NCBI GenBank assembly: GCA_037127915.1
Contig: JBAXXL010000005.1
Span: 58,194 to 122,193 of the forward strand
From: JBAXXL01 sp037127915
GTDB taxonomy: Bacteria; Bacteroidota; Ignavibacteria; Kapaibacteriales; UBA2268
Length of the DNA stretch: 64,000 nt
Direction: 5' to 3'
Shown: one piece after another, positions 19,011-28,945 of the stretch
How the letters are laid out: each line of letters begins with the position of its first letter
Numbering within the stretch: the stretch's first letter is position 1
Translations under genes and position numbers: made by a program
Notes under the pieces: model-generated
Databases searched by the model: none
Told to the model about the DNA's origin: nothing
The model's input: the letters and a program-made list of their open reading frames with translations, nothing else

Positions 19011-19728
19011 TTTGTCTCCGGGAAGTTTTCAAACTTGTATCCCAAATAAATATATTGAACTTATTTTCAAGAAAAAGAGTTGATTTAACCATAGAATAAC
19101 CGGAATATTCCTTTATTTGCTCAATTAATTTTAACTTTGCTGAGCTACCATTTAAACCTCTATGCAAATATGAGAAAGCACCAATTAATAAATCAGTTAA
19201 TTGTAATAACTCAACTTCGTGTGAACGAATATGTTGAATACCTTTGATGATTTCCTTTGAATAGTCATAATGATTATTTCGAAGAATGTCTTTGAGAATA
19301 TTAATCTTTTTCTGACTTCTAGTATCTTTTATATCCAAGAATATATAATATGAAGACTCAGGATCTAAAATAACTTTTAGTAAATTAAAATACATTTTAT
19401 AATAAAAATCATCGTGAGTCTGATCAAAGTCTTCATGGTTCAATTTTGATTTGTCCGGAATTACAATAACTCGAAAATGTAAATCTTCATTATTAAAGAA
19501 ATATTTGATTAAATCTTCGAAAAAATCAATTTTGGCAGGATATACCTTATTCCATTTTATTTCAAACCTAGTCGGTAATCCATGTTTTGTTTTAATTGAC
19601 CTTATATCTTTGAATATATTTTGCGTATTGGTCTTAGGACACCAGATTGCCCCAAGAACCATAGCTTTTTGCTTATCATTTTCTAAATGACAGCTCTCAT
19701 CGCAATATATGTTATATTCAGTACGCAT
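19003..19728 (-). CDS. DUF3800 family protein
   Basis: 241 residues. The family pattern is clear. An early acidic motif YCDESCHL (residues 8-15) is followed by a strand at MVLGAIWCP. A second acidic strand FLDIKDTR lies in the middle, and HEVELLQLTDLLIGAF at about 180-195 is the typical DUF3800 C-terminal motif. The fold is thought to be RNase H-like, so Asp10, the DIKD aspartates and the late Asp may form a metal site. DUF3800 genes are common in mobile and defence regions. It is the first gene of a two-gene unit. Confidence 0.75.
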   Translation of the reverse strand: MRTEYNIYCDESCHLENDKQKAMVLGAIWCPKTNTQNIFKDIRSIKTKHGLPTRFEIKWNKVYPAKIDFFEDLIKYFFNNEDLHFRVIVIPDKSKLNHEDFDQTHDDFYYKMYFNLLKVILDPESSYYIFLDIKDTRSQKKINILKDILRNNHYDYSKEIIKGIQHIRSHEVELLQLTDLLIGAFSYLHRGLNGSSAKLKLIEQIKEYSGYSMVKSTLFLENKFNIFIWDTSLKTSRRQNV

Positions 19729-19895
19729 TTTCCACCATTTAAAATTTACAAATATAAGTATTTTTTGGAAAATATTACTTAGGTCACAATATGTAGTTGT
19801 TCGGAGTCGAAGTTGTACCTGCTTCTATCGTTTTGCTGACCTCAGCAAAATGTTCAAGAACCGAATATCAGCTGTTCTTTGCCTCAAGTATTCTT

Positions 19896-20498
19896 TCATC
19901 CCTTAACTTCTATATTCACCTTTTCAATTATTGATTTTATCATAGAGTATATGTCTTTCATTTCTTCTTTGGAATTCACTGAGCGACCAACCAAACTTGA
20001 TATTTGAAGTTTTCGGTTCTTCTTATTATGCTCACAAGTAACCGAAAAGATATTAGTTTTTAAGATTAGTTCTTTGACATTTTTATAGTTAATAATATCT
20101 ATTGTCAGCTTTTCATCGTTTCCTTTCACTAAATATTTTTTATCGAAAGCAGGGTCATTCAACTTAATATCCTGTTGTCCAAATACTTTAAGTATTTTTT
20201 CAAAAATATCCTCGATTGATATGGAAAAGCTTATATCTTTTTCTGATTCAATTTCGCAATATACTTTAAGTGGTTTCGTGTCCGATTCAGTAAATTCAAT
20301 TACGACATCTTCATAAGGTACTTTTAAATTGAAAATTTCAATATCTTGTGAAATTGTATGAGAAATGGAAAAAACTCCATTCAATTCATTGGCTATTTCA
20401 GCCCAAAAATCCCTTTTCTTCGATATGTCAGCAAATCCTTTGCTCTGCGTGACAAAGACTTGCTTTAAATAGCTATCTTCCGGTTCGTTTGTTTTCAT
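19896..20498 (-). CDS. hypothetical protein
   Basis: 200 residues, soluble, alternating charged and beta-branched residues, with a final helix (MKDIYSMIKSIIEKVNIEV). No motif is recognised. It starts 3 bases after the stop of the upstream oxidoreductase gene (reading on the minus strand), so it is probably the last gene of the MDR operon even though it is unrelated to its neighbours. Confidence 0.55.
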   Translation of the reverse strand: MKTNEPEDSYLKQVFVTQSKGFADISKKRDFWAEIANELNGVFSISHTISQDIEIFNLKVPYEDVVIEFTESDTKPLKVYCEIESEKDISFSISIEDIFEKILKVFGQQDIKLNDPAFDKKYLVKGNDEKLTIDIINYKNVKELILKTNIFSVTCEHNKKNRKLQISSLVGRSVNSKEEMKDIYSMIKSIIEKVNIEVKG

Positions 20499-20501
20499 AA
20501 T

Positions 20502-21497
20502 TTATACCTTTATTACTACATTAGCTCTTTGGTTTCCGGATTCAAAGTATTTGTGGGCTTCCGCCATTTGTTCCAATGGGAAAGTTCTATCAATTATAGA
20601 CTTGATTTTTCCTTCTTCAACCAGATTTTTTACCAAAATCAAATCTTCATTTTTTGGAATCGATAAAGAACAAACAACCTTCTTACCGCCTTTAATTGAA
20701 GTCCATAGCATTTGAAGAAGCTTCTTCGATTTAAAACTTGCCAACAAATAAACACCGTTTTCGTTAAGTGATTTTTTGTATTGTGCAAAAGTGCCTTTAC
20801 CCAAAATGTCTAAGATAATATCATAGGTTTCAGCGAATTGCATATAATCATCGTTAGTGTAGTCTAAAACTTTATCGGCTCCCAGAGCTTTCACAAAATC
20901 CAATCTTGCAGTACCGCAAACGCCTGTAACTTCTGTTCCAAAATGATGTTTCGCAAGTTGTACAGCCGCAGAACCTATTCCACCGGAAGCACCTATTATA
21001 AGGATTTTTTGTCCCTTTTTGATATTTGCTTTTTTGAGTAAATTTAAAGCCATAAGTGTTCCGTAAGGTATTGTGCAAGCTTCTTCATAAGACATATTCG
21101 AAGGTTTGCCGGCAATTATACCATTTTCCGGCATACAGATATACTCGGCATAAGCACCCATTTTTTCTCCTATATAGCCAAAAACTTGAGCACCCGGCTT
21201 GAATGTTTTCACATCATTTCCAATTGCCTCAATTTCGCCGGCGAATGTATTTCCCAATATTTTAATTTTCGGTTTATTGAGACCAAAACTAAATTTGGCA
21301 AATAACCAAAAGAGAAATAACATATTGAATTCTCGCGGGGAAATATTCTTGTAATTACGGGCAATCAAATCTCCAAAATTTATAGAAACAGCACGAATTC
21401 TAACTAAAACTTCATTACCTTTTGGGGTCGGTTTTTCAACTTCCTGAATTTTTAGGACTTCAGGACCACCATATTCTGTGTAAACTATTGCTTTCAT
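20502..21497 (-). CDS. MDR-family NAD(P)-dependent oxidoreductase, paralogue 5
   Basis: 331 residues. A medium-chain dehydrogenase/reductase of the quinone-oxidoreductase type, which reduces quinones, enones or similar carbonyls with NAD(P)H. The N-terminus (MKAIVYTEYGGPEVLKIQEV) and the dinucleotide-binding loop GASGGIGSAAVQLAK are diagnostic. The ALGADKVLDYT segment follows as usual. The catalytic-zinc Cys/His pattern of alcohol dehydrogenases is not seen. It is one of five tandem paralogues on this strand. Confidence 0.85.
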   Translation of the reverse strand: MKAIVYTEYGGPEVLKIQEVEKPTPKGNEVLVRIRAVSINFGDLIARNYKNISPREFNMLFLFWLFAKFSFGLNKPKIKILGNTFAGEIEAIGNDVKTFKPGAQVFGYIGEKMGAYAEYICMPENGIIAGKPSNMSYEEACTIPYGTLMALNLLKKANIKKGQKILIIGASGGIGSAAVQLAKHHFGTEVTGVCGTARLDFVKALGADKVLDYTNDDYMQFAETYDIILDILGKGTFAQYKKSLNENGVYLLASFKSKKLLQMLWTSIKGGKKVVCSLSIPKNEDLILVKNLVEEGKIKSIIDRTFPLEQMAEAHKYFESGNQRANVVIKV

Positions 21498-21539
21498 ATT
21501 TTTCCTATTTTATAACGCTTTGTTGTGAGTGAGGTGATT

Positions 21540-22502
21540 TTAAACTTCAATTACTACATTGCCCTGTTTATGACCTTTTTCTACGTATGTATGAGCTTGG
21601 GTCAATTCTTTAAGAGGATATTGTTTGTCTATTATTGTTATTAATTTACCGTCTTCTACCAATGTTTTAATAAATTTTAATGCATCTGTTTTATTAATAG
21701 ACATTTCAAAAATTACTTTCTTTTTATTCCCAAATTTTGTCAGGATTGATTGAAGAAGGCTTTTTAAAGTCATTACTGTGGTGACATATTTAGCGCTTGA
21801 ATTAAGTACGTTTTTGCACTTGGCAAAAGAGCTTTTACCAACTGTATCAAAAATAATATCATATTGAATCCCTGTTTTTGTAAAGTCTTCTTTTGTGTAA
21901 TCTATGACTTTATCAGCTCCAAGCGATTTAACGAGTTCTAGATTTTTTGTACTGCAAACGGCTGTGACTTCGGCTCCAAAATATTTGGCTATTTGTACGG
22001 CAAATGTACCAATGCTACCTGAAGCCCCATTTATAAGTACTTTCTGACCTTCTTGAATATTAGCTTTTTCTTTTAAGAAAAAATAAGCCGTTGAGGCGCC
22101 GTCAACAAGCGAGGCGGCCTCAAGAAAACTCATATTTACAGGCTTCAATGCAATTGAACCGTTTTGATTCATACATTTGTATTCGGCATAACAACCCGTG
22201 CCGAATCCTCTAAAGGCAAAAATCTCATCACCGGTTTGAAACTTTGTTACATTTGAACCGACTGATTCAATTATTCCGGAAAATTCCGTTCCCAAAATTT
22301 GGAATTTTTTCTTGGGGCGCGTAAACCCAAGCAATATTCTACTAAAAAAAGTATCGCCTCTGCGCATCATACTATCTGCCGAAGTGACTGTTGTTGCTTT
22401 AACTTTAATCAGCACTTCGTTAGCTTTTGGTATGGGTTTCTTTAAATCGGCCGGTTCAAGAACGGTTGGAGAACCGAAATTTCTATAAATAATTGCTTTC
22501 AT
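21540..22502 (-). CDS. MDR-family NAD(P)-dependent oxidoreductase, paralogue 4
   Basis: 320 residues with the same architecture as its neighbours: GroES-like N-terminal half with EFSGIIESVGSNV, then GASGSIGTFAVQIAKYFGAEV as the start of the Rossmann half, then SLGADKVIDYT. No zinc-ligand pattern is seen. The C-terminus ends KGHKQGNVVIEV, the shared family ending. The gap of 42 bases to the downstream paralogue is the largest between the MDR genes. Confidence 0.85.
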   Translation of the reverse strand: MKAIIYRNFGSPTVLEPADLKKPIPKANEVLIKVKATTVTSADSMMRRGDTFFSRILLGFTRPKKKFQILGTEFSGIIESVGSNVTKFQTGDEIFAFRGFGTGCYAEYKCMNQNGSIALKPVNMSFLEAASLVDGASTAYFFLKEKANIQEGQKVLINGASGSIGTFAVQIAKYFGAEVTAVCSTKNLELVKSLGADKVIDYTKEDFTKTGIQYDIIFDTVGKSSFAKCKNVLNSSAKYVTTVMTLKSLLQSILTKFGNKKKVIFEMSINKTDALKFIKTLVEDGKLITIIDKQYPLKELTQAHTYVEKGHKQGNVVIEV

Positions 22503-22519
22503 ATTTTTCCTTAAATTAA

Positions 22520-23506
22520 TTAAACTTCGTTGTTGTGAGCTATAGTGATTACAACATTTCCTTTTATTCGCCCTTGCTCAACAAATTGGTGAGCTTCGAC
22601 CATTTGTTCTAACCGATAATTTCTACCTACGATAGTCCTTATTTTCCCTTCCTCAAAAAGCAAAAGAAGATTTTTAAGGAAGGTTAATCGCTTTGAAATT
22701 GACATAAGTCCGGTTGCTGAAAATATTATTTTTTTACCGTTAAAAATTCCAGTCCAAAACATTTGCAGTAAAACTGATAGCGTTGGATAAGTAGTAAGGT
22801 AGAACCCTCTTTTAGTAAGTGAGTTTTTGAACTGGAAAGATAAAGATTTACCTGACACATCTAATATAATATCATATCTCAGACCATTTTTAGTAAAATC
22901 CTCATCTGAATTATCAATTACGATATCAGCTCCTAGGGATTTTACAAATTCCAGATTATCAGTACAACTAACTCCTGTAACTTCTGCTCCCAATGCTTTA
23001 GCAATTTGTATAGCGGCCGAACCTATACTTCCAGAAGCGTCATTAATAAGAACTTTTTGCCCGCTTTGAATATTTGCTTTAGATGTTAGTAAATTCCACG
23101 CTTGCAATGCCCCACAGACAGGTGCGGCTTCCTCGTTGGTCATATTTGGTAACTTTATTGACAATAAACCACCATCAGGCATACACATATACTCGGCATA
23201 ACAACCAAAACCTGCACCTGTGACCCCGAAAACACTATCACCTTTCTTAAATTTCTTTACATTTTTGCCTACTGCTTCAATCTCTCCAGCAAATTCAGTT
23301 CCTAGTATTGGTTTTCTGGGTTTTGTAAAGCCGACAAAAATTCGCCCAAAGTACGGTTTACCTTTTCGCTGCATAGGATCCTCTATTCCCACAACAACTG
23401 CAAATATCTTTATTAGAACTTCATTGTCCTTTGGAGTAGGTTTTTCAACATCTTTGAGCAGAAGAACATTCGCTGGTCCGTATTTAGTGCATACAATTGC
23501 TTTCAT
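22520..23506 (-). CDS. MDR-family NAD(P)-dependent oxidoreductase, paralogue 3
   Basis: 328 residues. The nucleotide-binding loop reads DASGSIGSAAIQIAK, with Asp in place of the Gly-Ala start seen in the other copies (NDASG versus GASG). This is a possible cofactor-site change. The SLGADIVIDNS segment also departs from the usual VIDYT. The rest follows the zinc-independent quinone-oxidoreductase plan. The C-terminus carries an extra AHNNEV tail. Confidence 0.85.
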   Translation of the reverse strand: MKAIVCTKYGPANVLLLKDVEKPTPKDNEVLIKIFAVVVGIEDPMQRKGKPYFGRIFVGFTKPRKPILGTEFAGEIEAVGKNVKKFKKGDSVFGVTGAGFGCYAEYMCMPDGGLLSIKLPNMTNEEAAPVCGALQAWNLLTSKANIQSGQKVLINDASGSIGSAAIQIAKALGAEVTGVSCTDNLEFVKSLGADIVIDNSDEDFTKNGLRYDIILDVSGKSLSFQFKNSLTKRGFYLTTYPTLSVLLQMFWTGIFNGKKIIFSATGLMSISKRLTFLKNLLLLFEEGKIRTIVGRNYRLEQMVEAHQFVEQGRIKGNVVITIAHNNEV

Positions 23507-23520
23507 AAAATTTGATTTAT

Positions 23521-24459
23521 TTATTCTTTGTGATTATTGCCAATTGTTATAATTACATTTCCCTTTTTATGCCCCTTATCAACGTACCGGTGAGCTTCCA
23601 CAATTTGTTCAAAAGGATAAATTTTATCTATAACCGGCTTTAATTTGCTAGCCTCAACGAGTTCCTTTAGAATATTCAAATTCGCTTTACAAACCGCTTT
23701 TTCACCAGGACTGCCATCATCAACCGAAATGAATCTCCCGTTTGGGGTTAATGCTTTTTTGTATGGTAAATGAGCGCTCTTTTTCTTTCCAACTGCATCA
23801 AATATTAAATCATATTGCGTTCCATTATCAGTAAAATCGTCAGTTGTATAGTCAATAACTGTATCTGCTCCAAGTGATTTTACTAATTCTAAATTAGCTG
23901 TACTACACACACCCGAAACCTCTGCGCCAAAATATTTTGCAAGCTGTATTGCTGAAGTCCCGACTGCTCCGGAAGCACCAAAAACAAGAACTTTTTGCCC
24001 TTTTTGAATATTTGCTTTTTGTAGATAATATAATGCTAAGGTTCCACCAAAAGGTATAGCCGCCGCCTCATCAAACGATGTATTGTAAGGCATCAGAGCA
24101 ATAGCACTGACCTCGGGAACACATATAAATTCGGCATAAGCTCCAAATTGAAATAAAGTATGAGCAAACACTTTATCTCCCTTTTTAAATTGTTTTACAC
24201 TATCGCCAACTTTTTCAATTTTTCCTGATAGTACAAGCCCCAGAATAGCTTTTCTAGGTTTTGAAATACCTAATGCCAAACGTGCTGGAAGCCACATTTT
24301 AAAAGGCAATTTAAAGCCACGAATAATACAATCGCTTGCCGTGACAGAAGTTGCATATATCTTTATAAGAACTTCATTGTCCTTTGGAGTAGGTTTTTCA
24401 ACCTCTTTTAGCTGAAGAACTTCCGGTGGTCCGTATTTTGTGCATATTATTGCTTTCAT
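23521..24459 (-). CDS. MDR-family NAD(P)-dependent oxidoreductase, paralogue 2
   Basis: 312 residues, slightly shorter than its paralogues because the region after the Rossmann half is trimmed. Motifs are GASGAVGTSAIQLAKYFGAEV and SLGADTVIDYT. The start codon overlaps the stop of the DUF4386 gene (ATGA), so translation is coupled. Its C-terminal half is closest by eye to the paralogue at 25067-26005, since both share the KIYPFEQIVEAHRYVD segment. Confidence 0.85.
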   Translation of the reverse strand: MKAIICTKYGPPEVLQLKEVEKPTPKDNEVLIKIYATSVTASDCIIRGFKLPFKMWLPARLALGISKPRKAILGLVLSGKIEKVGDSVKQFKKGDKVFAHTLFQFGAYAEFICVPEVSAIALMPYNTSFDEAAAIPFGGTLALYYLQKANIQKGQKVLVFGASGAVGTSAIQLAKYFGAEVSGVCSTANLELVKSLGADTVIDYTTDDFTDNGTQYDLIFDAVGKKKSAHLPYKKALTPNGRFISVDDGSPGEKAVCKANLNILKELVEASKLKPVIDKIYPFEQIVEAHRYVDKGHKKGNVIITIGNNHKE

Positions 24460-25070
24460 ACGTTTTCCTTTACGGATGCGATAGCAGATGAATTAAATCC
24501 TTTTATAAAAAGCCATATAGGAAGAAATAATTCAAATAATCCACCTGGAATATATATAAGCATACCAACAGTTTCACTTATATGAAATATGCTAAATATA
24601 TCGAACACAACTCTGAGAAATAACATTGAATATCCTATTATTCCAAGTACAGACAAATATCGGGGAATAAGTTTAGATATATATAATAAATAAGAAAGTA
24701 TAAGTCCTCCTACGGCTGTGAAAACAAAAATTATCATTTCGTATTTCCACATATAAGTCAATAGTGATAACAGGTAAATACCTCCAATAATTATAGTTGT
24801 GCACTCGATAGCCCTGAATATAATATATCCAAGTGCTAATCTTTTGTTGAAGAGTTTTAATATTGGAAACATCAAAACTCCAATACCAACAACAGCAAGC
24901 CCACAAATAATTTCAAGAACAACTCCCAGAATTAATGTGGATTTATTTTGACTTACATCAATTAAAAAAGATTGTATTAGGTTACTTCCTATCATAAACG
25001 TTACTGTCGAAACTAAAAATAATAGTCCGACAAATATTGCAGTTCGTCTTGTTGTTTTCATTTTTTTCAT
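24456..25070 (-). CDS. DUF4386 family membrane protein
   Basis: 204 residues with about six membrane segments. The N-terminus MKTTRRTAIFVGLLFLVSTVTFMIG and a conserved AIECTTIIIGG segment match the DUF4386 family of unknown function. It is embedded between two oxidoreductase genes, with ATGA overlaps on both sides, so it is an integral part of this operon. A role as a membrane partner for the reductases is only an inference from position. Confidence 0.75.
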   Translation of the reverse strand: MKKMKTTRRTAIFVGLLFLVSTVTFMIGSNLIQSFLIDVSQNKSTLILGVVLEIICGLAVVGIGVLMFPILKLFNKRLALGYIIFRAIECTTIIIGGIYLLSLLTYMWKYEMIIFVFTAVGGLILSYLLYISKLIPRYLSVLGIIGYSMLFLRVVFDIFSIFHISETVGMLIYIPGGLFELFLPIWLFIKGFNSSAIASVKENV

Positions 25071-26005
25071 TTTCCAACTATATTAATAATTACATTGCCC
25101 TTTTTATGCCCAGCGTCAACGTATCGGTGAGCTTCAACTATTTGTTCAAAAGGATAAATTTTATCAATTACCGGCTTTAATTGGCTGTTCTCCAATAGTT
25201 CTTTGATAAAGTTTAGATCATCTGTATTTATGGGTATGGAATTTTGATTGTCGTGTGCGGATATAAAAATTCCTTTTGGATTTAGCAAGGGTTTACAGCT
25301 TGACCGTGAAGTTTTTGCTACTGCATCGAATATAAAATCATATCGCTCTGCGGTTTTTCTAAAATCCTCTTTAGTGTAATCCAGTACATTATCTGCCCCA
25401 ATAGATTTCACTAAAGTCAGATTATTCGTACTGCACACTCCTGTAACTTCTGCCTCAAAATATTTGGCAAGTTGAACCGCAAATGTTCCAACGCTTCCGG
25501 ATGCACCATAGATTAACACTTTCTGTCCCTTTTTAATATTTGCTTTTTTAAGGCAAGCCAAAGCAGTCAATGCACCTCCGGTTGAAGCGGCCGCTTCGGC
25601 GAAACTTATATTTGATGGTTTAATAGTTATTAATCCATCCATAGTGTTTGCCCCATTTTCTGAAATACATTTGTATTCAGCATTGGCTCCAAATCCAAAG
25701 CCAACAAAGGAAAAAATCTGGTCTCCAACATTAAATCGTTTCACATTGCTGCCAATTGCTTCAATTTCACCGGATAGTTCCATCCCTGTAATAGCTCTTT
25801 TGGGCTTTGTTATTCCTAAGTACAACCTTGAAGGAAGCCATTGCCAAAAAGGCACAGTGAAACTACGGATTCTTGAGTCACCTTTGGTTACAGTTGTTGC
25901 AATTACTTTTACTAAAACCTCGTTGTCTTTGGGTTTTGGTTTTTCTACCTCCTGAATTTGAAGAACTTCAGGAGGACCGTATTTCGTACATATTATTGCT
26001 TTCAT
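25067..26005 (-). CDS. MDR-family NAD(P)-dependent oxidoreductase, paralogue 1
   Basis: About 312 residues from the ATG at 26005, which gives the family N-terminus MKAIICTKYGPPEVLQ. An upstream ATG at 26038 would add an unlikely 11-residue Asn/Lys tail. Motifs are GASGSVGTFAVQLAK and SIGADNVLDYT. It is the promoter-proximal gene of the tandem oxidoreductase operon and overlaps the DUF4386 gene by ATGA. Confidence 0.85.
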   Translation of the reverse strand: MKAIICTKYGPPEVLQIQEVEKPKPKDNEVLVKVIATTVTKGDSRIRSFTVPFWQWLPSRLYLGITKPKRAITGMELSGEIEAIGSNVKRFNVGDQIFSFVGFGFGANAEYKCISENGANTMDGLITIKPSNISFAEAAASTGGALTALACLKKANIKKGQKVLIYGASGSVGTFAVQLAKYFEAEVTGVCSTNNLTLVKSIGADNVLDYTKEDFRKTAERYDFIFDAVAKTSRSSCKPLLNPKGIFISAHDNQNSIPINTDDLNFIKELLENSQLKPVIDKIYPFEQIVEAHRYVDAGHKKGNVIINIVGK

Positions 26006-26053
26006 TTTTTTAATATTTTTATCGTTGTTATAAATCACTCTGTTCGAATGAGT

Positions 26054-27979
26054 TTATTTCATTATCACTAATTTGTCTCTCATTACTCTATCTCCAGACA
26101 AAACCTCAACCATATAAATACCGGAATTGAAACAATCCGTATTTATTTGGAATTCGGTTTGACCTGATTCTATTTGCGCATTAAATATTTGAATACCTGC
26201 GAAATTGTATATTCGTACTTCATTTGTATTATCGGGTATTTTCAAATTTATCATATCAATTGCAGGATTTGGTGATATAGAAATTCCGGAAACTGAATTT
26301 CCTTCTGATACATCTGTAATATCATCGTAGGATAAAAATCTGATATTGTCTAACCATAAAGTACCGCCATTTCCGGAAACATCTTTAAAAACAAATAATA
26401 CATTTGAATTGTCTGCGAAATCATTAAGTTTAACAATCTCAGTACGCCACTGATTTTGAGATGCGGGTGTAAAAACGCAATCATTAAGGGTTGGCGGATT
26501 AGTTATAGGAGTGCTTACAGTAGCAAGTTCCGCACCAGACTTAGTATAAATATTCGTATATGTTTTCCCATTATCTGTTGACATCATTATCTTAAGAGTA
26601 TCTGTATATGTATAATTCTCAGGATAGCCGTCTTCTGTTGTTAATTTAATATAGTTAAATCCAAGATCAAATGCTACACAAGGGTTTTTAACAGATGTTA
26701 AATCCAACAAAGGAGATAAAAGATTCTCTGCTAAACCTTGGTTTATATTAAAGAAAGGAGTATTATACATCATTAATGAATAAGCACCTTCGGTCTTAGC
26801 ATTTTGGCGAAGATTCCAGGAAACCATTCCGCCTGCAGTTTGTAAGGAAAAATAAGTCAGATTGGGATCAGTTAGTTCAAATCCGCATTTAAACGGTAAT
26901 TTTAGGCTTTGAGTCAAATTCTGAAAAATTATACTATCTTGTTTCTTACCAGGTAGCGATATATCAGTATTTGAACCATTTATACTTTTGATTTTAACAA
27001 CTAAAACATTCTTTTTTTCAGAACAAAGAATTTCAGGCAATTCAATATCGGCATATTTAAATGAAGAAATCGAACCACTCCAGGAATAATCTGTCGATGC
27101 GCCATTGATTGAATATGCAATATTCGCAGAGGTAATTTCTTGCGCACCCAAATTTCTCATTCTGAACTTTGGTTTCATTTTTTGAACATAAGTTCTATTG
27201 GTCATTAATATTTTTGAAATATCGGCATCAAGATTATTCTTCAGAGGCTCATTAATAAAATCAAGACATTTTTGTATTACTGATTTATCCGGTATATTGT
27301 GTCCCATTTGGGGAACTCTTGTAAACAAAACCTTAGCATTATTTTCAGTAAGAATTTTGTATAAAGTATCAACAGGGTTATAATATTGTCTGTCCGAAGC
27401 CCCGTGTGTTATAGCAATAGGTAGTTTTGACCCATTCTCATATTTAAAATTCAAACTATATAAAGGATTATTAGTAACATCTAAGTAACTTTGCATAGCC
27501 GGAGTATTTAAAAGCAATCCCTTGATTTTATCAGGATTTTCAAGCCCATACTTAAGAGCGCTTCTAGCTCCTAATGAAAAACCTTCAAGAATTATCTCTT
27601 TTTCATCAATCGAATAATTCTGTTTTACATAGCTGATTGCTGAATCGATAATGGTTTCATCTCCTTCTTCATTATAAAAGTCTAGGGATGGACCACTGCC
27701 TTCAGGACACGCATAAATTGTGTTTTTTATAAAAGTTGCCCAATCAGGACATAAATTATCCCTAAAATCGGTAGCAGGCTGACCGGATCCGTGAAGACAA
27801 ATCATTAGCCTATATTCCTTCGATGGGTCATAGTCTGTTGGAACATAAAATGCTATAACCCTTGTTCCGGAAGGCATATTAACATTAATCTCAAAACTAC
27901 CTTTAGTTTGGCTTTTGAGTGATTGAATACCAATAATTAATACTAGTATTATAAGCGAAATTTTGTAGAATTTATTCAT
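26054..27979 (-). CDS. secreted alpha/beta-hydrolase (esterase-like) with T9SS sorting domain
   Basis: 641 residues. A signal peptide (MNKFYKISLIILVLIIGIQS) leads into an esterase/PHB-depolymerase-like hydrolase. It has the LMICLHGSG oxyanion region at residues 58-66, the nucleophile elbow GFSLG near 153-157, and a His in QMGHNIPD near 229. A long beta-sandwich region with an adhesion-like pattern follows. The final 75 residues (from ISISPNPAIDMI to DKLVIMK) are a type A T9SS sorting domain. The protein should be cell-surface or secreted and hydrolyse an ester such as a feruloyl or acetyl group, though the substrate is not readable. A TATTACGAAAC leader motif lies upstream at 28035. Confidence 0.85.
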   Translation of the reverse strand: MNKFYKISLIILVLIIGIQSLKSQTKGSFEINVNMPSGTRVIAFYVPTDYDPSKEYRLMICLHGSGQPATDFRDNLCPDWATFIKNTIYACPEGSGPSLDFYNEEGDETIIDSAISYVKQNYSIDEKEIILEGFSLGARSALKYGLENPDKIKGLLLNTPAMQSYLDVTNNPLYSLNFKYENGSKLPIAITHGASDRQYYNPVDTLYKILTENNAKVLFTRVPQMGHNIPDKSVIQKCLDFINEPLKNNLDADISKILMTNRTYVQKMKPKFRMRNLGAQEITSANIAYSINGASTDYSWSGSISSFKYADIELPEILCSEKKNVLVVKIKSINGSNTDISLPGKKQDSIIFQNLTQSLKLPFKCGFELTDPNLTYFSLQTAGGMVSWNLRQNAKTEGAYSLMMYNTPFFNINQGLAENLLSPLLDLTSVKNPCVAFDLGFNYIKLTTEDGYPENYTYTDTLKIMMSTDNGKTYTNIYTKSGAELATVSTPITNPPTLNDCVFTPASQNQWRTEIVKLNDFADNSNVLFVFKDVSGNGGTLWLDNIRFLSYDDITDVSEGNSVSGISISPNPAIDMINLKIPDNTNEVRIYNFAGIQIFNAQIESGQTEFQINTDCFNSGIYMVEVLSGDRVMRDKLVIMK

Positions 27980-28123
27980 AAAGTAAATCCAATTTATTTT
28001 TTAGTTACCATTTAATTTTATCGAGCTTCTTGCTTATTACGAAACACAATTCTTTTAGTTTCAATTATATAAAAATATATTGCAAAAGTTATTTGTGTTA
28101 CCATAAGGATTGAGATTTTTTGT

Positions 28124-28945
28124 CTATTTATTTTCTGTTTTGGATTTTGTATCGCGTACGATTGTAATAATAATGCCAATTAAGAACGTCAAGGTTACCC
28201 ATATCCAAAAACGTGGTTGTGGAATGTTTTTTTGCATAATCAATGTAGGCATTAGCGGTATAAAAGCATTAGCAAGACCGTGAGTATAAAGTCCTGCAAA
28301 TGGTTTATTGCCTGATATTTGTCGAATCCAAGAAAATATAAACGAATAACCGATCGTGAGAAGAATAAAGCCCCCGAAATTCATATAAACTTGACTTGAA
28401 CCTGTTATGAAAAATAATGGGAGATGCCAACAAGCCCAAATCAACCCTAAAATTATGTTTGCAAACCAAATTCCGAATTTACTTTCAAGAATGGGGAGGG
28501 CATAACCCCGCCAACCAAATTCTTCTTGACCTCCACCCAAAAAGATCATAATTAATACATAAGGGATAAAAACCCAAAGATTGGGTAATAGCATCAAAAA
28601 TCGTTTTTCCCCGAATAATTCCGGTAAAAACCAAGCGATAAATGTACTTCCACCCAAAATAAATATTGGAATAATATATGCTTTCCAACCTATGCGTAGA
28701 TCAAGAAAACTTCGCAGGTATGTTTTTGAAGAACCTTTGCCATGTTCTTTATGCAGGGCAAAAAGAGCACCAACGAGGGGGCCGAATATTCCGAGCGATA
28801 TTATAGGTACTGTCAAGATTGATAAAAGTTTATCTGAAAGAGGAATAATTTGGAGACTGCCCAGTACTAGCGGAGTCCAACATATCCACGACCAAATAAA
28901 TGTTATTAAGAAAAATCTAAATGGAAATCGTATATTATTATTCAT
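28124..28945 (-). CDS. CPBP family intramembrane metalloprotease
   Basis: 273 residues with about eight membrane segments. The family motifs are present: QEEFGWRGYALP holds the conserved EExxxR glutamates, and WACWHLPLFF carries the second-motif His. Such proteases (Abi/CAAX-like) cleave membrane-embedded substrates or confer bacteriocin immunity; the substrate is unknown. The leader motif AACTCGTTTTATTACGAATT is about 62-82 bases upstream. Confidence 0.85.
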   Translation of the reverse strand: MNNNIRFPFRFFLITFIWSWICWTPLVLGSLQIIPLSDKLLSILTVPIISLGIFGPLVGALFALHKEHGKGSSKTYLRSFLDLRIGWKAYIIPIFILGGSTFIAWFLPELFGEKRFLMLLPNLWVFIPYVLIMIFLGGGQEEFGWRGYALPILESKFGIWFANIILGLIWACWHLPLFFITGSSQVYMNFGGFILLTIGYSFIFSWIRQISGNKPFAGLYTHGLANAFIPLMPTLIMQKNIPQPRFWIWVTLTFLIGIIITIVRDTKSKTENK

